A stretch of DNA of 64,000 bases from Parietaria judaica. Its lineage: Eukaryota; Streptophyta; Magnoliopsida; Rosales; Urticaceae. The stretch spans positions 4,768,001-4,832,000 of the forward strand of contig OX940864.1 in the NCBI GenBank assembly GCA_954871525.1, in the 5' to 3' direction. Positions 1-12,270 of this stretch are shown here, piece by piece. Within the stretch, counting starts at the first letter, position 1. The number at the start of each line of letters is the position of its first letter. Below the pieces are notes generated by a model that did no database searches, had not been told where the DNA came from, and saw only the letters and a list, made by a program, of their open reading frames with translations. A program made the translations under genes and the position numbers.

Positions 1-179
1 AGGGCTTATACATTTGAATTTGAATATAACAAGAGTTCTCATGCAAAAATAAGCAAGGATTAAATTGTTGACGAGAAATGCCATAGGAAATGCTATAGCA
101 TTTTCTATAGCATTTCTTTATTTTACATTTTTTACAACCTTAAATTTCGAACCAATTTAAAAAATAATGATTTTAGGGC

Positions 180-1650
180 TTATACATTGGAATTTTAATA
201 TTACAAGCGTTCTCATGCAAAAATATGCAAGGATTAAATTGTTGACGAGAAATGCCATAGGAAATGCTATAGCATTTCCTATAGCATTTCCTATAGCATT
301 TCTTTATTTTACATTGTTTACGACCTAAAATTTCGAACCAATTGAAAAAAAAAATGATTTTAGAGCTTATACATTGGAATTTGAATATAACAAGAGTTTT
401 CATGCAATGCAAGGATTAAATTTATGACGAGAAATGCCATAGGAAATGCTATAGCATTTCCAATAGCATTTCTTTATTTTACATTGTTTACGACCTAAAA
501 TTTCCAACCAATTCAAAAAATAATGATTTTAGGGCTTATACGTGTGAATTTGAATATAACAAGAGTTCTCATGCAAAAATAAGCAAGGATTAAATTGTTG
601 ACGAGAAATGCCATAGGAAATGCTATAGCATTTCCTATCGCATTTCTTTATTCTACATTGTTTACGACCTAAAATTTCGAACCAATTGAAAAAATAATGA
701 TTTTAGGGCTTATACATTTGAATTTGAATATAACAACAGTTCTCATGCAAAAATATGCAAGGATTAAATTGTTGACGAGAAATGCCATAGGAAATGCTAT
801 AGCATTTTCTATAGCATTTCTTTATTTTACATTTTTTAAAACTTTAAATTTCGAACCAATTGAAAAAATAATGATTTTAGGGCTTATACATTGGAATTTT
901 AATATTACAAGCGTTCTCATGCAAAAATATGCAAGGATTAAATTTTTGACGAGAAATGCCATAGGAAATGCTATAGCATTTCCTATAGCATTTCTTTATT
1001 TTACATTGTTTACGACCTAAAATTTCGAACCAATTGAAAAAAAAAATGATTTTAGAGCTTATACATTGGAATTTGAATATAACAAGAGTTTTCATGCAAA
1101 AATATACAAGGATTAAATTGTTGACGAGAAATGCCATAGGAATTGTTATAGCATTTCCTATAGCATTTCTTTATTTTACATTTTTTACAACCTTAAATTT
1201 TGAACCAATTGAAAAAATAAAGATTTTAGGGTTTATACATTGGAATTTTAATATTACAAGCGTTCTCATGAAAAAATATCCAAGGATTAAATTGTTGACG
1301 AGAAATGCCATAGGGAATGTATTTCCTATAGCATTTCTTTAGTTTACGTTGTTTACGACCTAAAATTTCAAACCAATTGAAAAAATAATGATTTTAGGGC
1401 TTATACATTGGAATTTTATAATAAAAAGAGTTCTCATGCAAAAATATGCAAGGATTAAATTGTTGACGAGAAATGCTATAGGAAATGCTATTTCCTATAG
1501 CATTTCCTATAGGATTTCTTTATTTTAAATTTTTAACAACCTTAAATTTCGAACCAAATGAAAAAATAATGATTTTAGGGCTTGTACATTGGAATTTTAA
1601 TATTACAAGCGTTCTTATGCAAAAATATGCAAGGATTAAATTGTTGACGA
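180..1650 (+). repeat. 1.5 kb block, copy 1 of 3
   Basis: This stretch matches about 6,970-8,440 (offset about 6,789) and about 10,795-12,270 (offset about 10,614) monomer by monomer. Shared rare variants include ATAACAACAGTTCTC, ACATTTTTTAAAACTTTAAA, ATGAAAAAATATCCAAGG and GGGAATGTATTTCC. Copy 1 differs from the other two by a 12 bp expansion in the palindromic core (about 266-300, three CTATAGCATTTC units instead of two) and several substitutions. Copies 2 and 3 are almost identical because they belong to the younger 3,825 bp duplication. Confidence 0.8.
354..522 (+). repeat. Representative C-type short monomer (169 bp)
   Basis: This is a diagnostic subtype. The box CATGCAAAAATATGCAAGG is shortened by 5 bp to CATGCAATGCAAGG, the next block reads AAATTTATGACG instead of AAATTGTTGACG, and the monomer usually begins after a long A-run with TTTTAGAGC instead of TTTTAGGGC. 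By eye the shortened box recurs near 401, 1,791, 2,841, 5,111, 7,191, 8,941, 11,015, 12,401, 12,751, 15,975, 18,868, 21,971, 22,504, 23,539, 25,949, 28,694, 29,361, 30,551, 32,741, 33,765, 37,471 and 38,491. I saw none in the inverted block or right of it. The 5 bp loss breaks the three-base phase, so open frames end or shift here. It is a useful marker for aligning HOR copies. Confidence 0.85.
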
Positions 1651-2085
1651 GAAATGCTATAGGAAATGATATAGCATTTCCTATAGCATTACTTTATTTT
1701 ACATTGTTTACGACCTAAAATTTCAAACCAATTGAAAAAATAATTATTTTAGGGCTTATACGTTGGATTTGAATATAACAAGAGTTCTCATGCAATGCAA
1801 GGATTAAATTTATGACGAGAAATGCCATAGGAAATGCTATAGCATTTCCTATAGCATTTCTTTATTTTACATTTTTTACAACCTTAAATTTTGAACCAAT
1901 TGAAAAAATAATGATTTTAGGGCTTTATACATTGGAATTTTAATATTACAAGCGTTCTCATGCAAAAATATTCAAGGATTAAATTGTTGACGAGAAATGC
2001 CATAGGAAATGCTATAGCATTTCCTATAGCATTTCTTTATTTTACATTGTTTACGACCTAAAATTTCGAACCAATTGAAAAAATA

Positions 2086-4355
2086 ATGATTTTAGGGCTT
2101 ATACATTTGAATTTGAATATAACAAGAGTTTTCATGCAAAAATATGCAAGGATTAAATTGTTGATGAGAAATGCCATAGGAAATGCTATAGCATTTCCTA
2201 TAGCATTTCTTTATTTTACATTTTTTACAACCTTAAATTTCGAACCAATTGAAAAAAATAATGATTTTAGGGCTTATACATTGGAATTTTAATATTACAA
2301 GCATTCTCATGCAAAAATATGCAAGGATTAAATTGTTGACGAGAAATGCCATAGGAAATGCTATAGCATTTCCTATAGCATTTCTTTATTTTACAATGTT
2401 TACGACCTAAAATTTCGAACCAATTGAAAAAAAAATGATTTTAGGGCTTATACATTTGAATTTGAATATAACAAGAGTTCTCAATCAAAAATAAGCAAGG
2501 ATTAAATTGTTGACGAGAAATGCCATAGGAAATGCTAAAGCATTTCCTATAGCATTTCTTTATTTTACATTTTTTACAACCTTAAATTTCGAACCAATTT
2601 AAAAAATAATGATTTTAGGGCTTATACATTGGAATTTTAATATTACAAGCGTTCTCATGCAAAAATATGCAAGGATTAAATTGTTGACGAGAAATGCCAT
2701 AGGAAATGCTATAGAATTTCCTATAGCATTTCCTATAGCATTTCTTTATTTTACATTGTTTACGACCTAAAATTTCGAACCAATTGAAAAAAAAATGATT
2801 TTAGAGCTTATACATTGGAATTTGAATATAAGAAGAGTTTTCATGCAATGCAAGGATTAAATTTATGACGAGAAATGCCATAGGAAATTCTATAGCATTT
2901 CCCATAGCATTTCTTTATTTTACATTGTTTACGACCTAAAATTTCAAACCAATTGAAAAAATATTGATTTTAGGGCTTATACGTTGGAATTTGAATATAA
3001 CAAGAGTTCTCATGCAAAAATATGCAAGGATTAAATTGTTGACGAGAAATGCCATAGGAAATGCTATAGCATTTTCTATAGCATTTCTTTATTTTACATT
3101 TTTTACAACCTTAAATTTCGAACCAATTGAAAAACTAAAGATTTTAGGGCTTATACATTGGAATTTTAACATTACAAGCGTTCTAAGGCAAAAATATGCA
3201 AGGTTTAAATTGTTGACGAGAAATGCCATAGGAAATGCTATAGCATTTCGTCTAGTATTTCTTTATTTTACATTGTTTACAACCTAAAATTTCGTAGCAA
3301 TTGAAAAAATAATGATTTTAGGGCTTATACATTGGAATTTTAATATTACAAGCGTTCTCATGCAAAAATATGCAAGGATTAAATTGTTGACGAGAAATGC
3401 CATAGGAAATGATATAGTATTTCCTATAGCATTTCTTTATTTTACATTGTTTACGACCTAAAATTTCGAACCAATTGAAAAAATAATGATTTTAGGGCTT
3501 ATACGTGTGAATTAGAATATAACAAGAGTTCTCATGCAAAAATATGCAAAGATTAAATTGTTGACGAGAAATGCCATAGGAAATGCTATAGCATTTCCTA
3601 TAGCATTTCTTTATTTTACATTGTTTATGACCTAAAATTTCAAACCAATTGAAAAAGTAATGATTTTAGGGCTTATACGTTGGAATTTCAATATAACAAG
3701 AGTTCTCATGCAAAAATATGCAAGGATTAAATTGTTGACGAGAAATACCATAGGAAATGGTATAGCATTTTCTATAGCATTTCTTTATTTTACATTTTTT
3801 ACAACCTTAAATTTCGAACCAATTGAAAAAATAAAGATTTTAGGGCTTATACATTGCAATTTTAACATTACAAGCGTTCTTAGGCAAAAATATGCAAGGA
3901 TTAAATTTTTGACGAGAAATGCCATAGGAAATGCTATAGCATTTTCTATAGCATTTGTTTATTTTACATTGTTTACGACCTAAAACTTCAAACCAATTGA
4001 AAAAATAATGATTTTAGGGCTTATACGTGTGAATTTGAATATAAGAAGAGTTCTCATGCAAAAATATGCAAGGATTAAATTGTTGACGAGAAATGCCATA
4101 GGAAATGCTATAGCATTTCGTATAGTATTTCTTTATTTTACATTGTTTACAACCTAAAATTTCGTAGCAATTGAAAAAATAAAGATTTTAGGGCTTATAC
4201 ATTGGAATTTTAACATTACAAGCGTTTTCAGGCAAAAATATGCAAGGATTAAATTGTTGACGAGAAATGCCATAGGAAATGCTATAGCATTTCCTATAGC
4301 ATTTCTTTATTTTACATTGTTTACGACCTAAAATTTCGAACCAATTGAAAAAATA
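2086..4355 (+). repeat. 2,270 bp (13-monomer) repeat, copy 1
   Basis: It matches the following stretch at an offset of 2,269-2,271 bp. Examples are the AATATTGATTTTAGGGC start near 2,960 and 5,230, the TTTCGTCTAGTATTTC variant near 3,246 and 5,516, and the CCTAAAATTTCGTAGC variant near 3,283 and 5,552. Substitutions between the copies are scattered and few. The period is close to 13 monomers of 174 bp. The exact ends are uncertain by up to about 100 bp because flanking monomers are themselves related. Confidence 0.78.
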
Positions 4356-6450
4356 ATGATTTTAGGGCTTATACATTTGAATTTGAATATAACAAGAGTT
4401 TTCATGCAAAAATATGCAAGGATTAAATTGTTGATGAGAAATGCCATAGGAAATGCTATAGCATTTCCTATAGCATTTCTTTATTTTACATTTTTTACAA
4501 CCTTAAATTTCGAACCAATTGAAAAAAAATAATGATTTTAGGGCTTCTACATTGGAATTTTAATATTACAAGCATTCTCATGCAAAAATATGCAAGGATT
4601 AAATTGTTGACGAGAAATGCCATAGGAAATGCTATAGCATTTCCTATAGCATTTCTTTATTTTACATTGTTTACGACCTAAAATTTCGAACCAATTGAAA
4701 AAAAAATAATTTTAGGGCTTATACATTTGAATTTGAATATAACAAGAGTTCTCATGCAAAAATAAGCAAGGATTAAATTGTTGACGAGAAATGCCATAGG
4801 AAATGCTATAGCATTTTCTATAGCATTTCTTTATTTTACATTTTTTACAACCTTAAATTTCGAACCAATTTAAAAAATAATGATTTTAGGGCTTATACAT
4901 TGGAATTTTAATATTACAAGCGTTCTCATGCAAAAATATGCAAGGATTAAATTGTTGACGAGAAATGCCATAGGAAATGCTATAGCATTTCCTATAGCAT
5001 TTCCTATAGCATTTCTTTATTTTACATTGTTTACGACCTAAAATTTCGAACCAATTAAAAAAAAAATGATTTTAGAGCTTATACATTGGAATTTGAATAT
5101 AACAAGAGTTTTCATGCAATGCAAGGATTAAATTTTGACGAGAAATGCCATAGGAAATGCTATAGCATTTCCCATAGCATTTCTTTATTTTACATTGTTT
5201 ACGACCTAAAATTTCAAACCAATTGAAAAAATATTGATTTTAGGGCTTATACGTTGGAATTTGAATATAACAAGAGTTCTCATGCAAAAATATGCAAGGA
5301 TTAAATTGTTGACGAGAAATGCCATAGGTAATGCTATAGCATTTTCTATAGCATTTCTTTATTTTACATTTTTTACAACCTTAAATTTCGAACCAATTGA
5401 AAAACTAAAGATTTTATGGCTTATACATTGGAATTTTAACATTACAAGCGTTCTAAGGCAAAAATATGCAAGGATTAAATTGTTGACGAGAAATGCCATA
5501 GGAAATGCTATAGCATTTCGTCTAGTATTTCTTTATTTTACATTGTTTACAACCTAAAATTTCGTAGCAATTGAAAAAATAATGATTTTAGGGCTTATAC
5601 ATTGGAATTTTAATATTACAAGCGTTCTCATGCAAAAATATGCAAGGATTAAATTGTTGACGAGAAATGCCATAGGAAATGATATAGTATTTCCTATAGC
5701 ATTTCTTTATTTTACATTGTTTACGACCTAAAATTTCGAACCAATTGAAAAATAATGATTTTAGGGGTTATACGTGTGAATTAGAATATAACAAGAGTTC
5801 TCATGCAAAAATATGCAAGGATTAAATTGTTGTAGAGAAATGCCATAGAAAATGCTATAGCATTTCCTATAGCATTTCTTTATTTTACATTGTTTACGAC
5901 CTAAAATTTCAAACCAATTGAAAAAGTAATGATTTTAGGGCTTATACGTTGGAATTTCAATATAACAAGAATTCTCATGCAAAAATATGCAAGGATTAAA
6001 TTGTTGACGAGAAATACCATAGGAAATGCTATAGCATTTTCTATAGCATTTCTTTATTTTACATTTTTTACAACCTTAAATTTCGAAGCAATTGAAAAAA
6101 TAAAGATTTTAGGGCTTATACATTGCAATTTTAACATTACAAGCGTTCTCAGGCAAAAATATGCAAGGATTAAATTGTTGACGAGAAATGCCATAGGAAA
6201 TGCTATATCATTTTCTATAGCATTTCTTTATTTTACATTGTTTACGACCTAAAACTTCGAACCAATTGAAAAAATAATGATTTTAGGGCTTATACGTGTG
6301 AATTTGAATATAAGAAGAGTTCTCATGCAAAAATATGCAAGGATTAAATTGTTGACGAGAAATGCCATAGGAAATGCTATAGCATTTCGTATAGTATTTC
6401 TTTATTTTACATTGTTTACAACCTAAAATTTCGTAGCAATTGAAAAAATA
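4356..6450 (+). repeat. 2,270 bp repeat, copy 2 (incomplete)
   Basis: It follows copy 1 directly and matches its first 12 monomers. The match then stops because copy 2 carries an extra A-B dimer at 6,451-6,798 that has no counterpart at the same place in copy 1; sequence similarity to copy 1 resumes after it. Most of this copy was later included in the 3,825 bp duplication, so its rare variants appear a third time at 8,539-10,275. Confidence 0.72.
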
Positions 6451-6798
6451 ATGATTTTAGGGCTTATACGTTGGAATTTGAATATAACAAGAGTTCTCAT
6501 GCAAAAATATGCAAGGATTAAATTGTTGACGAGAAATGCCATAGGAAATGCTATAGCATTTTCTATAGCATTTCTTTATTTTACATTTTTTACAACCTTA
6601 AATTTCGAACCAATTGAAAAAATAATGATTTTAGGGCTTATACATTGGAATTTTAACATTACAAGCGTTCTCAGGCAAAAATATGCAAGGATTAAATTGT
6701 TGACGAGAAATGCCATAGGAAATGCTATAGCATTTCCTATAGCATTTCTTTATTTTACATTGTTTACGACCTAAAATTTCGAACCAATTGAAAAAATA
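6451..6798 (+). repeat. Representative A-B dimer (348 bp)
   Basis: This dimer shows the two common subtypes. Subtype A (6,451-6,624) has GAATTTGAATATAACAAGAG in its first half and ACATTTTTTACAACCTTAAA in its second. Subtype B (6,625-6,798) has GAATTTTAA, then ATTACAAGCG, and ACATTGTTTACGACCTAAAA. Both share the CATGCAAAAATATGC box (here CAGGC in B), the palindromic core and the TTTCGAACCAATTG end. A and B alternate over long stretches, so 348 bp is the basic higher-order unit in much of the left block. Elsewhere the first-half and second-half markers re-assort, giving chimeric monomers. The A second half lacks the in-frame stop present in B (CCTTAAA against CCTAAAA). That is why open frames of 107 codons recur once per dimer. 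Confidence 0.93.
6706..6749. repeat. 44 bp dyad (near-palindrome) in the monomer core, example copy
   Basis: The monomer core reads as a near-perfect inverted repeat centred between 6,727 and 6,728. The innermost 20 bp, GGAAATGCTATAGCATTTCC, equals its own reverse complement, and symmetry is perfect over 26 bp (6,715-6,740). It extends to 44 bp with a single mismatched pair (C at 6,714 against A at 6,741). The same core is present, intact or shortened, in nearly every monomer on both sides of the window. On single strands it could fold into a stem with almost no loop. Centromeric satellites are known to be enriched in such dyads, and non-B DNA has been proposed to help mark centromeres. That role is inference here. 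Confidence 0.9.
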
Positions 6799-8445
6799 AT
6801 GATTTTAGGGCTTATACATTTGAATTTGAAAATAACAAGAGTTTTCATGCAAAAATATGCAAGGATTAAATTGTTGATGAGAAATGCCATAGGAAATGCT
6901 ATACCTATAACATTTCTTTATTTTACATTTTTTACAACCTTAAATTTCGAACCAATTGAAAAAAATAATGATTTTAGGGCTTATACATTGGAATTTTAAT
7001 ATTACAAGCATTCTCATGCAAAAATATGCAAGGATTAAATTGTTGACGAGAAAAGCCATAGGAAATGCTATAGCATTTCCTATAGCATTTCTTTATTTTA
7101 CATTGTTTACGACCTAAAATTTCGAACCAATTGAAAAAAAAAATGATTTTAGAGCTTATACATTGGAATTTGAATATAACAAGAGTTTTCATGCAATGCA
7201 AGGATTAAATTTATGACGAGAAATGCCATAGGAAATGCTATAGCATTTCCCATAGCATTTCTTTATTTTACATTGTTTACGACCTAAAATTTCCAACCAA
7301 TTCAAAAAATAATGATTTTAGGGCTTATACGTGTGAATTTGAATATAACAAGAGTTCTCATGCAAAAATAAGCAAGGATTAAATTGTTGACGAGAAATGC
7401 CATAGGAAATGCTATAGCATTTCCTATCGCATTTCTTTATTCTACATTGTTTACGACCTAAAATTTCGAACCAATTGAAAAAATAATGATTTTAGGGCTT
7501 ATACATTTGAATTTGAATATAACAACAGTTCTCATGCAAAAATATGCAAGGATTAAATTGTTGACGAGAAATGCCATAGGAAATGTTATAGCATTTTCTA
7601 TAGCATTTATTTATTTTACATTTTTTAAAACTTTAAATTTCGAACCAATTGAAAAAATAATGATTTTAGGGCTTATACATTGGAATTTTAATATTACAAG
7701 CGTTCTCATGCAAAAATATGCAAGGATTAAATTTTTGACGAGAAATGCCATAGGAAATGCTATAGCATTTCCTATAGCATTTCTTTATTTTACATTGTTT
7801 ACGACCTAAAATTTCGAACCAATTGAAAAAAAAATGATTTTAGAGCTTATACATTGGAATTTGAATATAACAAGAGTTTTCATGCAAAAATATACAAGGA
7901 TTAAATTGTTGACGAGAAATGCCATAGGAATTGTTATAGCATTTCCTATAGCATTTCTTTATTTTACATTTTTTACAACCTTAAATTTTGAACCAATTGA
8001 AAAAATAAAGATTTTAGGGTTTATACATTGGAATTTTAATATTACAAGCGTTCTCATGAAAAAATATCCAAGGATTAAATTGTTGACGAGAAATGCCATA
8101 GGGAATGTATTTCCTATAGCATTTCTTTAGTTTACGTTGTTTACGACCTAAAATTTCAAACCAATTGAAAAAATAATGATTTTAGGGCTTATACATTGGA
8201 ATTTTAATATAAAAAGAGTTCTCATGCAAAAATATGCAAGGATTAAATTGTTGACGAGAAATGCCATAGGAAATGCTATTTTCTATAACATTTCCTATAA
8301 CATTTCTTTATTTTAAATTTTTTACAACCTTCAATTTCGAACCAATTGAAAAAATAATGATTTTAGGGCTTGTACATTGGAATTTTAATATTACAAGCGT
8401 TCTCATGCAAAAATATGCAAGGATTAAATTGTTGACGAGAAATGC

Positions 8446-11400
8446 CATAGGAAATGCTATAGCATTTCCTATAGCATTTCTTTATTTTACATTGTTTACG
8501 ACCTAAAATTTCGAACCAATTGAAAAAAAAATGATTTTAGGGCTTATACATTTGAATTTGAATATAACAAGAGTTCTCATGCAAAAATAAGCAAGGATTA
8601 AATTGTTGACGAGAAATGCCATAGGAAATGCTATAGCATTTTCTATAGCATTTCTTTATTTTACATTTTTTACAACCTTAAATTTCGAACCAATTTAAAA
8701 AATAATGATTTTAGGGCTTATACATTGGAATTTTAATATTACAAGCGTTCTCATGCAAAAATATGCAAGGATTAAATTGTTGACGAGAAATGCCATAGGA
8801 AATGCTATAGCATTTCCTATAGCATTTCCTATAGCATTTCTTTATTTTACATTGTTTACGACCTAAAATTTCGAACCAATTAAAAAAAAAATGATTTTAG
8901 AGCTTATACATTGGAATTTGAATATAACAAGAGTTTTCATGCAATGCAAGGATTAAATTTTGACGAGAAATGCCATAGGAAATGCTATAGCATTTCCCAT
9001 AGCATTTCTTTATTTTACATTGTTTACGACCTAAAATTTCAAACCAATTGAAAAAATATTGATTTTAGGGCTTATACGTTGGAATTTGAATATAACAAGA
9101 GTTCTCATGCAAAAATATGCAAGGATTAAATTGTTGACGAGAAATGCCATAGGTAATGCTATAGCATTTTCTATAGCATTTCTTTATTTTACATTTTTTA
9201 CAACCTTAAATTTCGAACCAATTGAAAAACTAAAGATTTTATGGCTTATACATTGGAATTTTAACATTACAAGCGTTCTAAGGCAAAAATATGCAAGGAT
9301 TAAATTGTTGACGAGAAATGCCATAGGAAATGCTATAGCATTTCGTCTAGTATTTCTTTATTTTACATTGTTTACAACCTAAAATTTCGTAGCAATTGAA
9401 AAAATAATGATTTTAGGGCTTATACATTGGAATTTTAATATTACAAGCGTTCTCATGCAAAAATATGCAAGGATTAAATTGTTGACGAGAAATGCCATAG
9501 GAAATGATATAGTATTTCCTATAGCATTTCTTTATTTTACATTGTTTACGACCTAAAATTTCGAACCAATTGAAAAATAATGATTTTAGGGGTTATACGT
9601 GTGAATTAGAATATAACAAGAGTTCTCATGCAAAAATATGCAAGGATTAAATTGTTGTAGAGAAATGCCATAGAAAATGCTATAGCATTTCCTATAGCAT
9701 TTCTTTATTTTACATTGTTTACGACCTAAAATTTCAAACCAATTGAAAAAGTAATGATTTTAGGGCTTATACGTTGGAATTTCAATATAACAAGAATTCT
9801 CATGCAAAAATATGCAAGGATTAAATTGTTGACGAGAAATACCATAGGAAATGCTATAGCATTTTCTATAGCATTTCTTTATTTTACATTTTTTACAACC
9901 TTAAATTTCGAAGCAATTGAAAAAATAAAGATTTTAGGGCTTATACATTGCAATTTTAACATTACAAGCGTTCTCAGGCAAAAATATGCAAGGATTAAAT
10001 TGTTGACGAGAAATGCCATAGGAAATGCTATATCATTTTCTATAGCATTTCTTTATTTTACATTGTTTACGACCTAAAACTTCGAACCAATTGAAAAAAT
10101 AATGATTTTAGGGCTTATACGTGTGAATTTGAATATAAGAAGAGTTCTCATGCAAAAATATGCAAGGATTAAATTGTTGACGAGAAATGCCATAGGAAAT
10201 GCTATAGCATTTCGTATAGTATTTCTTTATTTTACATTGTTTACAACCTAAAATTTCGTAGCAATTGAAAAAATAATGATTTTAGGGCTTATACGTTGGA
10301 ATTTGAATATAACAAGAGTTCTCATGCAAAAATATGCAAGGATTAAATTGTTGACGAGAAATGCCATAGGAAATGCTATAGCATTTTCTATAGCATTTCT
10401 TTATTTTACATTTTTTACAACCTTAAATTTCGAACCAATTGAAAAAATAATGATTTTAGGGCTTATACATTGGAATTTTAACATTACAAGCGTTCTCAGG
10501 CAAAAATATGCAAGGATTAAATTGTTGACGAGAAATGCCATAGGAAATGCTATAGCATTTCCTATAGCATTTCTTTATTTTACATTGTTTACGACCTAAA
10601 ATTTCGAACCAATTGAAAAAATAATGATTTTAGGGCTTATACATTTGAATTTGAAAATAACAAGAGTTTTCATGCAAAAATATGCAAGGATTAAATTGTT
10701 GATGAGAAATGCCATAGGAAATGCTATACCTATAGCATTTCTTTATTTTACATTTTTTACAACCTTAAATTTCGAACCAATTGAAAAAAATAATGATTTT
10801 AGGGCTTATACATTGGAATTTTAATATTACAAGCATTCTCATGCAAAAATATGCAAGGATTAAATTGTTGACGAGAAAAGCCATAGGAAATGCTATAGCA
10901 TTTCCTATAGCATTTCTTTATTTTACATTGTTTACGACCTAAAATTTCGAACCAATTGAAAAAAAAAATGATTTTAGAGCTTATACATTGGAATTTGAAT
11001 ATAACAAGAGTTTTCATGCAATGCAAGGATTAAATTTATGACGAGAAATGCCATAGGAAATGCTATAGCATTTCCCATAGCATTTCTTTATTTTACATTG
11101 TTTACGACCTAAAATTTCCAACCAATTCAAAAAATAATGATTTTAGGGCTTATACGTGTGAATTTGAATATAACAAGAGTTCTCATGCAAAAATAAGCAA
11201 GGATTAAATTGTTGACGAGAAATGCCATAGGAAATGCTATAGCATTTCCTATCGCATTTCTTTATTCTACATTGTTTACGACCTAAAATTTCGAACCAAT
11301 TGAAAAAATAATGATTTTAGGGCTTATACATTTGAATTTGAATATAACAACAGTTCTCATGCAAAAATATGCAAGGATTAAATTGTTGACGAGAAATGCC

Positions 11401-12270
11401 ATAGGAAATGTTATAGCATTTTCTATAGCATTTATTTATTTTACATTTTTTAAAACTTTAAATTTCGAACCAATTGAAAAAATAATGATTTTAGGGCTTA
11501 TACATTGGAATTTTAATATTACAAGCGTTCTCATGCAAAAATATGCAAGGATTAAATTTTTGACGAGAAATGCCATAGGAAATGCTATAGCATTTCCTAT
11601 AGCATTTCTTTATTTTACATTGTTTACGACCTAAAATTTCGAACCAATTGAAAAAAAAATGATTTTAGAGCTTATACATTGGAATTTGAATATAACAAGA
11701 GTTTTCATGCAAAAATATACAAGGATTAAATTGTTGACGAGAAATGCCATAGGAATTGTTATAGCATTTCCTATAGCATTTCTTTATTTTACATTTTTTA
11801 CAACCTTAAATTTTGAACCAATTGAAAAAATAAAGATTTTAGGGTTTATACATTGGAATTTTAATATTACAAGCGTTCTCATGAAAAAATATCCAAGGAT
11901 TAAATTGTTGACGAGAAATGCCATAGGGAATGTATTTCCTATAGCATTTCTTTAGTTTACGTTGTTTACGACCTAAAATTTCAAACCAATTGAAAAAATA
12001 ATGATTTTAGGGCTTATACATTGGAATTTTAATATAAAAAGAGTTCTCATGCAAAAATATGCAAGGATTAAATTGTTGACGAGAAATGCCATAGGAAATG
12101 CTATTTTCTATAACATTTCCTATAACATTTCTTTATTTTAAATTTTTTACAACCTTCAATTTCGAACCAATTGAAAAAATAATGATTTTAGGGCTTGTAC
12201 ATTGGAATTTTAATATTACAAGCGTTCTCATGCAAAAATATGCAAGGATTAAATTGTTGACGAGAAATGC
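8446..12270 (+). repeat. 3,825 bp tandem duplication, copy 2
   Basis: This is the second copy of the 22-monomer block, head to tail with the first. The match ends near 12,270, where this copy reads GCTATAGGAAATGATATAGC and copy 1 reads GCCATAGGAAATGCTATAGC. Its first part repeats the 2,270 bp repeat and its last part (about 10,795-12,270) repeats the 1.5 kb block at the left end. So duplications of different size are nested, with the 22-mer the youngest. Confidence 0.88.

Larger units (their letters stand above)
4620..8445 (+). repeat. 3,825 bp (22-monomer) tandem duplication, copy 1
   Basis: Every landmark here recurs exactly 3,825 bp downstream, including very rare ones: TTGTTGTAGAGAAATGCC near 5,828 and 9,653, AAATGCTATACCTAT near 6,896 and 10,721, AAAAGCCATAGG near 7,051 and 10,876, and ACATTTTTTAAAACTTTAAA near 7,618 and 11,443. 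I found only a handful of differences, such as ATAACATTTC against ATAGCATTTC near 6,907. The boundary lies inside a stretch common to both ends, so it is placed to within about 100 bp. Confidence 0.88.

Noticed and set aside
681..705. A-run followed by ATAATG as a promoter or ribosome-binding site
   Set aside because: There is no purine-rich binding site or promoter pair, and the same stretch repeats in every monomer.
697..1020. Recurring 107-codon open frames, on either strand, as a gene family
   Set aside because: They are the satellite read in a frame kept open by the 174 bp period. They span monomer borders, vary in length with each point change, occur on both strands of the same monomers, and show no signal, domain or independent upstream region.
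6706..6749. Palindrome as a transcription terminator or operator
   Set aside because: It occurs in hundreds of tandem copies without adjacent genes and lacks a U-run in the right place; a satellite feature explains it.
6777..6793. True CENP-B box
   Set aside because: Only the TTCGnnnnA half fits; the CGGG half is absent (TGAA).
1..12270. CRISPR array
   Set aside because: The repeat unit is 174 bp with no unique spacers; all of the sequence is repeat.
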